Shown here: positions 26,631 to 35,663 of the stretch, in pieces
Layout of the letters: each line of letters starts with the position of its first letter
Position numbering within the stretch: the stretch's first letter is position 1
Source: Pseudomonadota bacterium
Lineage (GTDB): Bacteria > Myxococcota_A > UBA796 > SXON01
DNA: 64,000 nt
Assembly (NCBI GenBank): GCA_030685065.1
Contig: JAUXQH010000060.1
Span: 1-64,000 of the forward strand
Reading direction: 5' to 3'
Made by a program: the position numbers and the translations under genes
Notes under the pieces: model-generated
Seen by the model: only the letters and a program-made list of their open reading frames with translations
Databases searched by the model: none
Told to the model about the DNA's origin: nothing

Positions 26631-26894
26631 GGACTGCGCGCCGACCGCGGCGTTGGGAGGGACACTGCGTTGGCGCCGCCCCCCACGCCCCCAAGCGCTC
26701 CCGCGCGAGGCGACCGAAGGGCGGCCCGGGCAAACGAACGTGCACGATCCCTCCGCGGCCCACGGCCCGGGCCGGTCGGCGCGCGCGCGGCGCGCCGACG
26801 GAGGGGCCCTGCCCCGACCCCGAAGGGCACCGACCCCCGGCGCACGCCTCCCGCCCTCCAAACCCGAGCGCCGCCGCGCCGGGGGACGCGCCCC

Positions 26895-28445
26895 TCAATC
26901 CGTGCACACCCGCACGCGCTCGTACGGATCGTTCGCGAACGTCCACGGCACGACGGTGCGGACGGGCGGCTGGCCCTGGATCCAGCTCGCGTGCAGGTTC
27001 GCGCCGCCCTGCTCGGTGTAGCCGCGCGGGATCCAGGGCAGGGGCGGCCGCGCGGCGCCCTCCCACACCACGCGCGTGCAGTTGACCTCGACCGGCTGGG
27101 GCCAGGCCTGGCGCGGCATCGCGACGAGCGTGCCGAGCGCGGGGCGCGCGCCCTCGTCCAGCTGGGTCCAGCCGCGCTGCTCCATGGCCCATTGCCAGCC
27201 CCAATGGCCCGTGAACACGCCCGGTCCGAGCTTGGCGACGGCGTCCGCCAGCTGCTCCTGGGCGAGGGCGCTGCGGTCGTCGTCGGCGGCCAGGAGCACC
27301 CCGAGGCCGAGCTGCGCGGCGAGGAGGGCGCGGGTCCACCGGGCGGTGGGGAGCGCCAGGAGCACGGCCGGCAGGAAGGGGAGCCAGTAGCGCGTCGCGG
27401 CGAAGCGGAGCGTGAGGAGGAACACGAAGCCGCCGAGCGCCCAGATCGCGAGCCAGCGGCCGTCCCGGAGCGTTCCGCCGCGCTCCGCGCCGCCGCCCGC
27501 CGGGCGCTCGGACCCACCCCGGACGGCGCGCCCGATCACCTCGCCGAGCGCGGCGCCCCCGAGGGCGGCGAAGAGCGCGCCGGCCCAGCCCCAGGGCGCC
27601 CCGATCGCGCCCCCGACGACGGCCCCTATCCCCGCCGCGAGGGTCCACGGGAAGATCGGGAGCGCGGCGGCGCCGCCCAGCATGGCGACGCTCGCGACGG
27701 CCTTGTGGAACACGTCGGACGGCGTGTTGGCGACCGACTGGAAGCGCCCCATCTCGAAGAGGTGCACCGCGCCGTACGCGTGGAGGTCGTGGAGGGCGAG
27801 GAGGCCCATGGGTACGAGCGCCACGGCGCCGAGCCACGGCGCGCGCCCACGGGACATGGCGTACAGGCCGAGCAGCGGCGCCAGGGGCAGCGCACTGTAG
27901 CGAAAGAGCACGGCACAGCCGGCGAGCAGCGCCCAGGGCCAGACGCGGCGCTCGCGGTCGACGGCGTGCACGAAGCCGCCCACGCCGGCCAGGGTGAGCG
28001 CGTAGAGCGGGGCGTCCGGCAGCAGCGCGGGGGTGGAGAGGAACACGATCGGCGCGGTGAGGAGCACCATGGCGCCGCGCTCGGCGTCGCCGAGGAAGCG
28101 CTTTCCGAGGCGGAAGGCGCCGAACAGCGCGAGCGCGAGCCACGGCAGCATCCAGGCGCGCTGGACGGTGATGGGGCGATGGAGCACGGGCGCGAGCCAC
28201 CAGGCGATGCCCGGCGGGTTGGAGAGCACGTCGAACGCGCGCTCCTCGGTGCCCTGCCAGTTGATGCGGATGTCGTGGGGCCGCCACGGGTCGGCCACGG
28301 CGCCGCGCGCGAGCGTGAGGAAATTCGCCTCGTCGTAATGCACGGGGCGGTCCAGCCAGGGGAGCTGAAGGAGGACCAGCGCTGTGAGGAGCAGGAGCGG
28401 GCGCTTCGACACGGAGGGAGCGTCTCCAAGGGCCGAGTGTCGCAC
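26895..28445 (-). CDS. GT39-like (dolichyl-phosphate-mannose/ArnT type) integral membrane glycosyltransferase
   Basis: 516 residues from GTG 28445 (a GTG at 28412 is a possible shorter start). The first periplasmic loop after TM1 carries the family pattern with acidic residues: PWLDRPVHYDEANFLTLARG, where Asp-Glu after His-Tyr corresponds to the catalytic DE/ED of the PMT/GT-C fold. The NPPGIAWWLAPVL phrase is also typical. About ten further helices follow and a soluble C-terminal domain (from about residue 400). Such enzymes transfer a sugar from a polyprenyl-phosphate donor to lipid, protein or glycan on the periplasmic face. The lipoprotein gene immediately upstream (28495-29547) is co-oriented, 49 bases away. 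Confidence 0.88.
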   Translation of the reverse strand: MRHSALGDAPSVSKRPLLLLTALVLLQLPWLDRPVHYDEANFLTLARGAVADPWRPHDIRINWQGTEERAFDVLSNPPGIAWWLAPVLHRPITVQRAWMLPWLALALFGAFRLGKRFLGDAERGAMVLLTAPIVFLSTPALLPDAPLYALTLAGVGGFVHAVDRERRVWPWALLAGCAVLFRYSALPLAPLLGLYAMSRGRAPWLGAVALVPMGLLALHDLHAYGAVHLFEMGRFQSVANTPSDVFHKAVASVAMLGGAAALPIFPWTLAAGIGAVVGGAIGAPWGWAGALFAALGGAALGEVIGRAVRGGSERPAGGGAERGGTLRDGRWLAIWALGGFVFLLTLRFAATRYWLPFLPAVLLALPTARWTRALLAAQLGLGVLLAADDDRSALAQEQLADAVAKLGPGVFTGHWGWQWAMEQRGWTQLDEGARPALGTLVAMPRQAWPQPVEVNCTRVVWEGAARPPLPWIPRGYTEQGGANLHASWIQGQPPVRTVVPWTFANDPYERVRVCTD

Positions 28446-28494
28446 GGGCGGCGGCGGGCTCGTCCTTTCAGCGGGCTGTGCTCCCTCGCGGCCG

Positions 28495-29547
28495 TCACCC
28501 CGGCAAGGGCTCCGATGGCCTGCCCGGCGGGGGCTCGGGCGCCACGCCCGGGGTCTGGTCGCCCGGCGGCGCGGGGCGCGGAGCGGTCGGGTCGACCGGC
28601 GTGGGGGCGAGGGGTTGGCCCGGCATGGGCGTGCCGGCGGGCGCGGGAATGGGCTCGCCCGGGGTGCCCGACGGCAAGGGGACGCCGCCCGCTCCGGCGC
28701 CCATCGTGGCGCCGGCCGCGCCGGGCTCCGCGGCGCCCGACGTGGCCCGCAGGCGGGTGGCGGCCTCGAGCGCGGTCGGGAGCGCCGGCTCGAGGAGGAC
28801 CATGTAGAGGACCACCTCGCGGCGCGCGTTGGGGAAGTGGGCGCCCGCGAGCTCGGCGGGCTCCTCCGACCAGAGGCCGCCGATGTTCAGGTGGTCCTCG
28901 TCGGGGTTGAACGTCGGCTTGCTCAACATGCCGAAGTCGCCCGCGTAGTAAATCGTGCCGATGAGCGCCCGGAAGTCGCCCGGGTTCGCGTACGGATCGA
29001 GGCGGTGCCGCAACAGGAACGTGGCGTCGGCGAAGAGGGCCTCCTGCGTGGGCGTGAGCGTCCGCAGGAAGGGCTGCTGGGCGTCGAGGAGCGTCCGGAC
29101 GGAGCGGGCCCGCAGCTCGAGCAGGTCGGACTCGCGCAGGCGCGTGGTGTCGAGCTTCTCGCCGATCACCGCGAGCTCGTCGTCCGTGGCGTTGGCCAGC
29201 AGGCCATCCCAGATCTCGTCGTACACGGCGGCCACGGCGGGCTCGTGCTCGTCGACGATCTCCTGCGCGATGCGCTCGACGTCCTGCCGCTCGCGCTCGG
29301 TGCGCGCGGCGAGCTCGGAGAGGAGGCCGAGCTGGTAGCGGTTGAACGCCATGTGCTGGAGCCACATGAGGAGCCGCACGCGCTGCTCGCGCTCCTGCAC
29401 GTGGGGCAGGAAGGCGTAATCGTAGAGCTTTCGGTACAGGGGCGGCTGCGTCGAGCGGTCGAGCGCGGCCGCGGTCTGCGCCGGGAGCGGCATGGGCTCC
29501 GGCGCGCAGGCCAGGAGCAAGACGAGGAGCGCCAGCATGGGGCGCAC
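28495..29547 (-). CDS. Lipoprotein, hypothetical, helical with Pro-rich tail
   Basis: 350 residues from GTG 29547 (ATG 29538 is an alternative three codons in). The signal peptide ends in the lipobox LLACA. Residues 25-190 are helical and charged (YDYAFLPHVQEREQRVRLLM, ERIAQEIVDEHEPAVAAVYDEIWD). The segment TLTPTQEALFADATFLLRHRLDPY recalls the LTPEQ helices of Spy/CpxP-type proteins but is not diagnostic. A conserved-looking NPGDFRALIGTIYYAGDFG block follows. The last 90 residues are a Pro/Gly/Ala-rich low-complexity tail. Probably an envelope protein working with the downstream membrane glycosyltransferase. Confidence 0.8.
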   Translation of the reverse strand: MRPMLALLVLLLACAPEPMPLPAQTAAALDRSTQPPLYRKLYDYAFLPHVQEREQRVRLLMWLQHMAFNRYQLGLLSELAARTERERQDVERIAQEIVDEHEPAVAAVYDEIWDGLLANATDDELAVIGEKLDTTRLRESDLLELRARSVRTLLDAQQPFLRTLTPTQEALFADATFLLRHRLDPYANPGDFRALIGTIYYAGDFGMLSKPTFNPDEDHLNIGGLWSEEPAELAGAHFPNARREVVLYMVLLEPALPTALEAATRLRATSGAAEPGAAGATMGAGAGGVPLPSGTPGEPIPAPAGTPMPGQPLAPTPVDPTAPRPAPPGDQTPGVAPEPPPGRPSEPLPG

Positions 29548-29579
29548 TATACCTGCACGCGCTCTGCTACCCTTCGCGC

Positions 29580-31343
29580 GTGCGTCTCGCCCTGGTCGTT
29601 ACCGCCCTCGTCGCCGTGGTGGTCACCTGGCCACTCGCCCTCGATCCGAGCGGCTCGATCTCGGGCCACCCCGGCAACGACGTCTGGAACCACATCTGGG
29701 GCTACTGGTGGGTGGCCGACGAGATCGCGCACGGGCGCATCCCGTTGCGTACGGACCTGCAGCACTTCCCCCAGTCCAGCCGCCTCTTCTTCATCGACAT
29801 GTTCGGCGCGGTGATCACGCTCCCGCTCCAGTGGATCGCCGGTCCGGTGGCGGCGATGAACGTCGTGGTGATGGGCTGCTTCTGGGCCGCCGGAATGGCG
29901 GCGTGGGCGCTCGCGCGCAACGTTCGCGCCGAGCTGTTCGGCGCGGGGCCCGACGCGGATCGGGACGCGCTCGTGGCGGCGGTCGCCTACGCCACCGCGC
30001 CACACCTCGTGGCCCAGGCGTACAACGGCATCACCGAAACGCTGTTCGCGTTCGGCCTCCCGCTGGCCACGCTCGGGGTGTTGCGGCTGCTCCTCCGCCC
30101 GAACGTGGGGAACGCGCTGCTCGCGGCGGGAGCGATGGCGCTCTGTACGCTGGCGAACTGGTACTACGGGCTCTTCGCGATCATCGGGAGCGCGATCCTG
30201 CTCGTGGTCCTGGCCGCGACGCGGAGGGAGCGAATCCGGTGGGGGGCCCTCCCCAAGGCGCTCGCGATCGCGGGGTTCGTGGCCGGTGCGGCGGTCGCGC
30301 CGGTGCTCGCCGGCTTCTCCTCGACGCTGGATGGGCCCGACGCGATCGTCCAGCGCGACCCCGCCTTCGTGTGGACCTCCCTCGTGACGCACAACATCAC
30401 GGACGTCGTGAGCTCGTTCGTGCCCGGAAAGGTCTACAGCCCCGATCTGAAAGCGCTTCACGGTGAGGAGCTCCTCATCGTGACCTACCTGGGGTGGACC
30501 CTCCTCGTGCTCGCGGGCATCGGCCTCGTCCGCATCCGTCGGTGGCGCGATCGCCTACCGTGGCTGGTCTGGATCGGCGTGTTCGGCCTCCTGATGCTCG
30601 GCCCCTACCTCTACGTGAGCGGCGCGTACGTGACGGTGACCGATCGCCGCCTCCCGATGCCGTTCCTCGCGCTCTTCGAGGTGCTCCCGCTGTTCGGGCG
30701 CATCTCCCACCCGTTCCGCTTCGTCATGGCCGTGCAGCTCGGCCTCGGGGTGCTCGCCTCCATCGGGATCGGCGCGCTGCCGTGGCGCGGGCGTGCCGGC
30801 GCCGCCGCGCGGATCGGGGTGGTCTGCCTGCTGGCGGGCGAGGCGCTCCTGGTGTCGCCCGCGCCGTGGCCCCTCCCGCGGTCGGAGGCTCGGCTACCGG
30901 ACAGCGTCGCCCTCCTCGCGGCGGACGCCGAGCCGGGCGCGGTCCTCGACCTCCCGATCTCGGTCCCCAACCTCGAACGCGCCGTCTACCTGTACTGGCA
31001 GACCGGCCACGGGCGCCCGAGCCCCTACGCGCTCAACGAGCCCCTCCCGGGGGTGCTCGATCGTTCTCACCTCGCTCGCGCCCTGCTCGTCGCCGAGGGC
31101 GGGCGCATGGATCGCCTGCCGCCCATGGTCGGGGAGCTCGATCTTGTGATCGCCGGCCGCGCGCTGGCCCGCCTCGGCGTACGCTGGGTGGTCATGCACG
31201 CCCCCCTCTACCCGCCGGAGCGGCGGGAACAGACCCTCACCCTCCTCCGCGCGTCGCTCGGCCCGGAGACAGCGAGCACCCCGGACCAGCGCTACCTCTG
31301 GCAGCTCTCGGCCCCGGAAGGCACCTCGGAGCTGCCCGAATGA
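29580..31343 (+). CDS. Large polytopic membrane protein (YfhO/GT-C-like), paralogue of next gene
   Basis: 587 residues from GTG 29580. TM1 (ALVVTALVAVVVTWPLAL) is followed by a loop with GHPGNDVWNHIWGYWWVADE, where the Asp resembles the first-loop acidic residue of GT-C enzymes. At least ten helices run to about residue 430, then a soluble C-terminal domain (DSVALLAADAEPGAVLDLPIS, ELDLVIAGRALARLGVRWVVMH). This two-part plan occurs in YfhO-like and uncharacterised 'glycosyltransferase' membrane proteins. The stop overlaps the ATG of the next gene (ATGA), so the two are translationally coupled. The donor and acceptor are unknown. Confidence 0.85.
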   Translation: MRLALVVTALVAVVVTWPLALDPSGSISGHPGNDVWNHIWGYWWVADEIAHGRIPLRTDLQHFPQSSRLFFIDMFGAVITLPLQWIAGPVAAMNVVVMGCFWAAGMAAWALARNVRAELFGAGPDADRDALVAAVAYATAPHLVAQAYNGITETLFAFGLPLATLGVLRLLLRPNVGNALLAAGAMALCTLANWYYGLFAIIGSAILLVVLAATRRERIRWGALPKALAIAGFVAGAAVAPVLAGFSSTLDGPDAIVQRDPAFVWTSLVTHNITDVVSSFVPGKVYSPDLKALHGEELLIVTYLGWTLLVLAGIGLVRIRRWRDRLPWLVWIGVFGLLMLGPYLYVSGAYVTVTDRRLPMPFLALFEVLPLFGRISHPFRFVMAVQLGLGVLASIGIGALPWRGRAGAAARIGVVCLLAGEALLVSPAPWPLPRSEARLPDSVALLAADAEPGAVLDLPISVPNLERAVYLYWQTGHGRPSPYALNEPLPGVLDRSHLARALLVAEGGRMDRLPPMVGELDLVIAGRALARLGVRWVVMHAPLYPPERREQTLTLLRASLGPETASTPDQRYLWQLSAPEGTSELPE

Positions 31344-33526
31344 GGTTCGACGGGCGCCCGCGCGAGGCCGCCGCGCTCCTGCTCGCGCTGGTGTTGTCCG
31401 TGGGGGCGGCGGTCGCGGTCACGTGGCCCATGGTCAAGTATCTCGACGTGGTGGTGCTCGGCGGCGGGGAGCTCGGCGGGTGGTTGTGGCGCTACGACTG
31501 GCACTTCCGCTCGCTCGAGGGCATCAGCGACGCCGGTCTCGACCCGGTCACGTTGTGGCGGGACTTCGTGAGCCTCGGCCGGCACCCGGAGACCGGCAAC
31601 ATCCTCGACGTCCTGGCGTTCTCCTACCCGCTCGACCAGCTCTTCGGATTTCCGGCCAGCTACAACCTGAAGATCCTGCTGCTCCTGGCTGGAAACGGGC
31701 TCGCCGCCTACGCGCTCGGTCGGTACTTCTCCGGCAGCGCGTCGGCCGCCCTCGGCGCGTGCGCCGTCGGCGTGGTCAACCCCCTGTGCCTGCTAGAGGT
31801 GCAGGCGTCCGGGCTGCGGCAGGCGCTGCTCTGGTGGATCCTCCTCTACCCCCCGCTGTTGGACCGTGCGCTCCGCCGGCGCTCCCTCGGCTCGGGCGTG
31901 GTCGCGGGCCTGTGCCTGGGCATCGCCGGGGCGTTCTATTGGTTCTACGGGCTGTTCACGGCCATCTTCAGCGTCGTCTGGTTCATCAAGCACGTGATGG
32001 TCGAGCGCGCGCGGCTCGACTGGCGCGGCATCGCTCGCGCGGTCGCGGGCGTGGCGATCGGCACGGCGCTCGCGGCGGGTCCGTTCATCCTGCCCTACGC
32101 CCTTCCGGACGATGGGGCCCCCCGCGGGGGCGGCGCGAGCGCGATGGCCGCGGCGCTGCCCGAGATGACCTTCTTCCTACCGTTTCCCGCCTACGACACG
32201 ATCTCGCACGCGCCGATGCGCCCGTCGACCTACGCCGAGAACGTCCACGCCTCGATCAACCGCACGATCGGCTCCTCCTGGAGCGCCACCTACCCCTTCG
32301 ACCCCACGCTCAACGAGTCGCTCCCGCTCGTGGTGCTGATCATCGGCGTCATTCCGGCCATCCTGCGCCGCCGCGCCTGGGGATGGCTCGCGGTGTGGCT
32401 GTTCTTCTACCTCGGCACGCTCGGCCCCTTCCTGCGCGTCGGCGCGGGCGACAACACCAACGTGAGCCGCCTGTTCGACGACTACGTGTTGCGCCTGCCG
32501 TACGTCTGGATGTTCCAGTTCATTCCTGGCATGTCACGCATGTTCGCGCCCTACCGGCTCGCGTCGTTCCTGGTGGTCGCCAGCGTCCCGCTCGTCGCCT
32601 GCGGGCTCGCGCGCTTGCCGTGGCGCGCCTACGTGTGGCCGCTCGTGTTCGTCGCGACCGTGGCGCAGCCGATGTACCGCTTCGGAAAGGGCGCCGTGAA
32701 CGAGGGAGATGCCGACAGCCGCGAGTTCCGTTCGCCGATCAAGGCCAACCGCATCCGCATCCCCGAGGCCTACACCGCCTTCGATCCCGCGAAGCTGGAG
32801 GGCATCGTCGAGCTGCCGCTCGACCAGCAGCAGGATCTGGTCTGCTACTACCAGCTCATCCACCGGCAGAAGGTGTACCGGTCGTGGGCGTCCCCTTCGG
32901 CCGTGCCGCCGGCCCTGCGCAAGCAAGGCTCCGGCGGGCTGATCGGGGAGCGCCTGCGCTTCTGGGCCCGCGCCGACGTGGTGACCGGGCCCGTGCCCGA
33001 CGTGTGGCAGGGGATGTCGCACGATCCGGAGAACACCGATCTGTCCGCGCTCGGCGCCTTGGGGCTCGCCACCTCGGTGATGGGCGAGTCCGGGGTGGCG
33101 GCCAAGCCGCTGGAGAGCTGGGCCAGGACCGGCAACTACACGCGCGTCATCGTGCACGAGCGCGGCTACTTCCTCGTCGACCCGACGCGCGGCACCACCC
33201 TGTACCTCGCGGCCGTGCGGCGCATCGCCGAGGCCCTCGGCGTGACTGCGGTGGAGTCGGTCGAGCTCGCCAAGGGCGATCCGGCCCACCCCGAGTTCGG
33301 CGTACCGATCGTCGGAGATCTCGTCCCGTGGACCTCCCAGCCCGCCGAGCTGCCCCCGGAGCGCGCCCCGGCCCGTTATCGGATGGCGGTGCTGGACCTG
33401 CCGTTCACGGCCGTCGTCGATGCCGCGGGCGCCGCCGCGCCCGAGGTAGCCCCTGGCGCCGTTGCCGACGGGCCGCCCGCCCCCGCCGTCCTCCCCCTTG
33501 ACAGCGAACCTTCCGACGTGGATTGA
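31340..33526 (+). CDS. Large polytopic membrane protein (YfhO/GT-C-like)
   Basis: 728 residues from ATG 31340, which overlaps the previous stop. Architecture mirrors its neighbour: TM1 (LLLALVLSVGAAVAVTWPMV), an aromatic first loop (GGGELGGWLWRYDWHFRSLEG), a chain of helices up to about residue 460 with HYDxISH-like loop PAYDTISHAPMRPSTYAENV, and a soluble C-terminal half (FDPAKLEGIVELPLDQQQDLVCYYQLIHRQ). The shared phrase 'LPLDQQQ... YYQ' versus 'LPISVPNLERAVYLYWQ' in the neighbour supports common origin. The C-terminal 30 residues are Pro/Ala-rich. Likely a glycan or lipid modifying membrane enzyme; activity unproven. Confidence 0.85.
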   Translation: MRFDGRPREAAALLLALVLSVGAAVAVTWPMVKYLDVVVLGGGELGGWLWRYDWHFRSLEGISDAGLDPVTLWRDFVSLGRHPETGNILDVLAFSYPLDQLFGFPASYNLKILLLLAGNGLAAYALGRYFSGSASAALGACAVGVVNPLCLLEVQASGLRQALLWWILLYPPLLDRALRRRSLGSGVVAGLCLGIAGAFYWFYGLFTAIFSVVWFIKHVMVERARLDWRGIARAVAGVAIGTALAAGPFILPYALPDDGAPRGGGASAMAAALPEMTFFLPFPAYDTISHAPMRPSTYAENVHASINRTIGSSWSATYPFDPTLNESLPLVVLIIGVIPAILRRRAWGWLAVWLFFYLGTLGPFLRVGAGDNTNVSRLFDDYVLRLPYVWMFQFIPGMSRMFAPYRLASFLVVASVPLVACGLARLPWRAYVWPLVFVATVAQPMYRFGKGAVNEGDADSREFRSPIKANRIRIPEAYTAFDPAKLEGIVELPLDQQQDLVCYYQLIHRQKVYRSWASPSAVPPALRKQGSGGLIGERLRFWARADVVTGPVPDVWQGMSHDPENTDLSALGALGLATSVMGESGVAAKPLESWARTGNYTRVIVHERGYFLVDPTRGTTLYLAAVRRIAEALGVTAVESVELAKGDPAHPEFGVPIVGDLVPWTSQPAELPPERAPARYRMAVLDLPFTAVVDAAGAAAPEVAPGAVADGPPAPAVLPLDSEPSDVD

Positions 33527-33535
33527 TACTGGCCG

Positions 33536-33925
33536 ATGCGTCTGCTCCTGCTGCTGTCCCTCCTGCCGCTGTCCCTCTCGGCCTCTGGCTGCGCGTTGCG
33601 CGCCTCCTACTTCGTGCTCGACGCGGAGCGGAAGTTCCAGGGCGCCGTCGAAGCCGGCGGTGACGAGCGCGCCGTCTACGAGACGACGCTCGCCCGCGAA
33701 TACCTGTGGAAGGCCAAGGAGGAGGTCAATTCCTCCGACTACGGCGCGGTCGAGCAGCTCTGCAAGAAGTCGGTCGCCTGGTCGGCCGAGGCCTACGAGA
33801 AGTCGGCCGACGTCGGCCCGGACCTCGAGAAGAGCGACGAGTTCGTGCCGGAGACCAAGCCCGAGGAAGAGAAGAAGCCCGAGGGCGAGAACACCCTCGA
33901 CGACATCGACCTGGACGACCTTTGA
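33536..33925 (+). CDS. Small lipoprotein (DUF4398-like) paired with OmpA protein
   Basis: 129 residues. Signal peptide MRLLLLLSLLPLSLSASGCA with a lipobox at Cys19. The mature part is a helical hairpin (FVLDAERKFQGAVEAGGDER, YETTLAREYLWKAKEEVNSSDYGAVEQLCKKSVAWSAEAYEKS) ending in an acidic tail (EEEKKPEGENTLDDIDLDDL). The pattern of an alpha-helical lipoprotein just upstream of an OmpA-like lipoprotein is common in Myxococcota (DUF4398 type). The stop overlaps the OmpA start by one base (TGATG), implying coupled translation. Likely a peptidoglycan-associated envelope component. Confidence 0.85.
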   Translation: MRLLLLLSLLPLSLSASGCALRASYFVLDAERKFQGAVEAGGDERAVYETTLAREYLWKAKEEVNSSDYGAVEQLCKKSVAWSAEAYEKSADVGPDLEKSDEFVPETKPEEEKKPEGENTLDDIDLDDL

Positions 33926-35040
33926 TGCCCATGCGGATGCCCATGCGGATGCTCGGGACCACCGGCCGGATGCTGCTGCTCCTCCCCCTCCTCGCCGGCT
34001 GTGCCAGTCAGGCCCTGCTCGCTACCGACTTCGCCTCCCTCCAGGCCGAGATCGCCGCGGCGCACCAGACCACGAACTGCGCCCCGAAGGACCTCGCCAT
34101 CGCCGACGCGAACCTCGAGTTCGTGAAGATCGAGTTCGAGCAGGGCGACACCCAGCGCGCCGCGGAGCACGTCCGCATCGGGCGCGAACACGCGAAGGTC
34201 GCCGCGGCCTGCGGCGCCGTTCCGCCGCCGGCGCCCGAGCCGGTGAGCCCCGAGATCCAGGCGGACGCGATCACCACCTCCCTCGAGGGGGACAGCGATC
34301 GGGACGGCGTGCTCGACCCCGATGACGTGTGCCTCAACGATCCCGAGGATCTGGACGGCTACAAGGACGCCGACGGCTGCCCCGACATGGACGATGATGG
34401 AGACGGCATCCCCGACAGCGTGGACAAGTGCCCGCGCGAGCCCGAGGACCGCGACAACGTCGACGATGCGGACGGTTGCCTCGATCCCGACAACGACCGG
34501 GACGGCGTGCCCGACGCGCAGGACCGTTGCCCGAACGAGCCGGGCGAAGCGCCCACTGGCTGCGCGAGCCGCGATCGCGACGCCGATGGCGTCGGGGACT
34601 CGACGGACGCCTGCCCGGAGCTGGCCGAGACCGTCAACGACTACAACGACGCCGACGGCTGCCCGGACACCAAGCCGCAGCGCGTCGAAGTGACGAGCGA
34701 CCAGATCGTCATCAAGCAGCGCATCAACTTCACCACCGGCAAGTCCTCCATCCTGCCCGACAGCTTCGCGGTCCTCGACGATGTCGCGGTCGCGATGAAG
34801 GACTACCCGAACATCAAGGTGGAGATCGGCGGCCACACGGACAACGTGGGCGACGACACGCTGAACCAGCGCCTCTCGAAGGGCCGCGCCGACGCCGTGT
34901 TCGAGTACCTGCTCGCCAAGGGTGTGGCGGCCCAGCGCATGATCACGGTCGGCTACGGCGAGACCCGCCCGGTCGACACGAACATGACCGAGACGGGCCG
35001 CCTCAACAATCGGCGCGTCGAGTTCCTGATCCAGAAGTAG
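33925..35040 (+). CDS. OmpA-family peptidoglycan-binding lipoprotein with thrombospondin type-3 calcium repeats
   Basis: 371 residues from ATG 33925, though further in-frame ATGs (33931, 33937, 33943) lie in a 12-base duplication (ATGCCCATGCGG twice). The lipobox is LAGCAS. Residues 35-95 form a helical domain like the partner protein. Residues 110-250 carry Asp-rich TSP3-type repeats (DSDRDGVLDPDDVCLNDPED, DMDDDGDGIPDSVDKCPREP, DNDRDGVPDAQDRCPNEPGE), which bind calcium. Residues 255-371 are an OmpA/MotB domain (INFTTGKSSILPDSFAVLDDVA, VEIGGHTDNVGDDTLNQRLSKGRADAVFEYLL, GYGETRPVDTNMTETGRLNNRRVEF) that binds peptidoglycan diaminopimelate. It anchors the outer membrane to the wall. Confidence 0.96.
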   Translation: MPMRMPMRMLGTTGRMLLLLPLLAGCASQALLATDFASLQAEIAAAHQTTNCAPKDLAIADANLEFVKIEFEQGDTQRAAEHVRIGREHAKVAAACGAVPPPAPEPVSPEIQADAITTSLEGDSDRDGVLDPDDVCLNDPEDLDGYKDADGCPDMDDDGDGIPDSVDKCPREPEDRDNVDDADGCLDPDNDRDGVPDAQDRCPNEPGEAPTGCASRDRDADGVGDSTDACPELAETVNDYNDADGCPDTKPQRVEVTSDQIVIKQRINFTTGKSSILPDSFAVLDDVAVAMKDYPNIKVEIGGHTDNVGDDTLNQRLSKGRADAVFEYLLAKGVAAQRMITVGYGETRPVDTNMTETGRLNNRRVEFLIQK

Positions 35041-35436
35041 GGGGGCTCGGGTGGCTGAGGTCGAGCACCAGCCACGCAACAACCGGATCCCGGCGAATGC
35101 ATACCGGGCGTGCCCGGTCGAGGACGCCCGGTCGGCGCCTTACGGGCTCGGCGCAAGCGCCTCGGTCGTCCGGGCCGGGCCCGGACGGACCGGCCGCGGG
35201 CCGCGGCCGCCCTCCAGGTGCCTCACGCCGGTTCCTTCGAGGGTGGGGTCTCCGTGGATCGGGTAAGGAGGCCAGATGCTCGACTAGGTTTCGGTCACGA
35301 CCACGACGTCGGCGGGGCCCGCACATCCGAGCAGAAGCAGGGCGAGCATCTCTCCTTCCCCCGAACGGGCAGCTTAGACGCGGATTCTGGCCACCCGCTA
35401 CGCCCCAGGTCCTGCTACACTGGCGGCGGAGGCACC
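35041..35436. other. Intergenic stretch with GC-rich inverted repeats; no gene seen
   Basis: The segment 35105-35215 contains nested inverted repeats (GGGCCGGGCCCGG; CGGCCGCGGGCCGCGGCCG) of the same style as the other gene-poor stretches. No frame has protein character apart from short shadows. The final 40 bases hold the ribosome site (GGCGGAGGC) of the prepilin-like gene. Confidence 0.5.
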
Positions 35437-35601
35437 ATGCGCCGCGGGCAGAGCACCACCGAGTACATGCTGACCATCTCGTTCATCTGCATCGCGATCG
35501 CCGCGGTGATGCTCGGCCTGTACGACACGGTGGCCAGCGAGACCGCGTCCACCGGGCGGAGCATGGCCGAGTCGCTCACGACGGGTGGCGTTCAGAACTA
35601 G
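35437..35601 (+). CDS. Small prepilin-like protein (class III signal, Flp/TadE-like)
   Basis: 54 residues from ATG 35437, preceded by GGCGGAGGC. The N-terminus MRRGQSTTEYMLTISFICIA has the features of a type IV prepilin: a basic leader ending in Gly, then a Glu at position +5 of the mature chain, then one hydrophobic helix (LTISFICIAIAAVMLGLY). The short size and Gly-Gln-Ser-Thr-Thr-Glu-Tyr pattern are closest to Flp pilins or TadE-type pseudopilins cleaved by a prepilin peptidase. There is no tad/flp machinery beside it, so it is an orphan here. It was missed by length cut-offs because its true frame is embedded in a longer open frame. Confidence 0.75.
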   Translation: MRRGQSTTEYMLTISFICIAIAAVMLGLYDTVASETASTGRSMAESLTTGGVQN

Positions 35602-35663
35602 CGGCAGCGGGCTCATGAGCGGCGGCGCCGCCACGCTCGGGGCATGACCCCGTCACGCTCGGG

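Larger units (their letters stand above)
25569..26894. other. 1.3-kb gene-poor stretch with several inverted-repeat families
   Basis: No convincing long gene. From left to right: a hairpin-rich GC block (25584-25750) resembling the block at 15700-15790; two 62-base tandem hairpins (25779-25893); a less GC-rich segment (25960-26240); a short minus-strand frame of 58 codons (26256-26432); the inverted-repeat element at 26493-26630; and an extremely GC-rich inverted block (about 26758-26830, GGCGCGCGCGCGGCGCGCC). The long frames on both strands here are composition artefacts. Confidence 0.6.

Noticed and set aside
26169..28910. 913-codon plus-strand frame
   Set aside because: Spans a gene-poor region and the antisense of the GT39-like gene; no protein-like segment.
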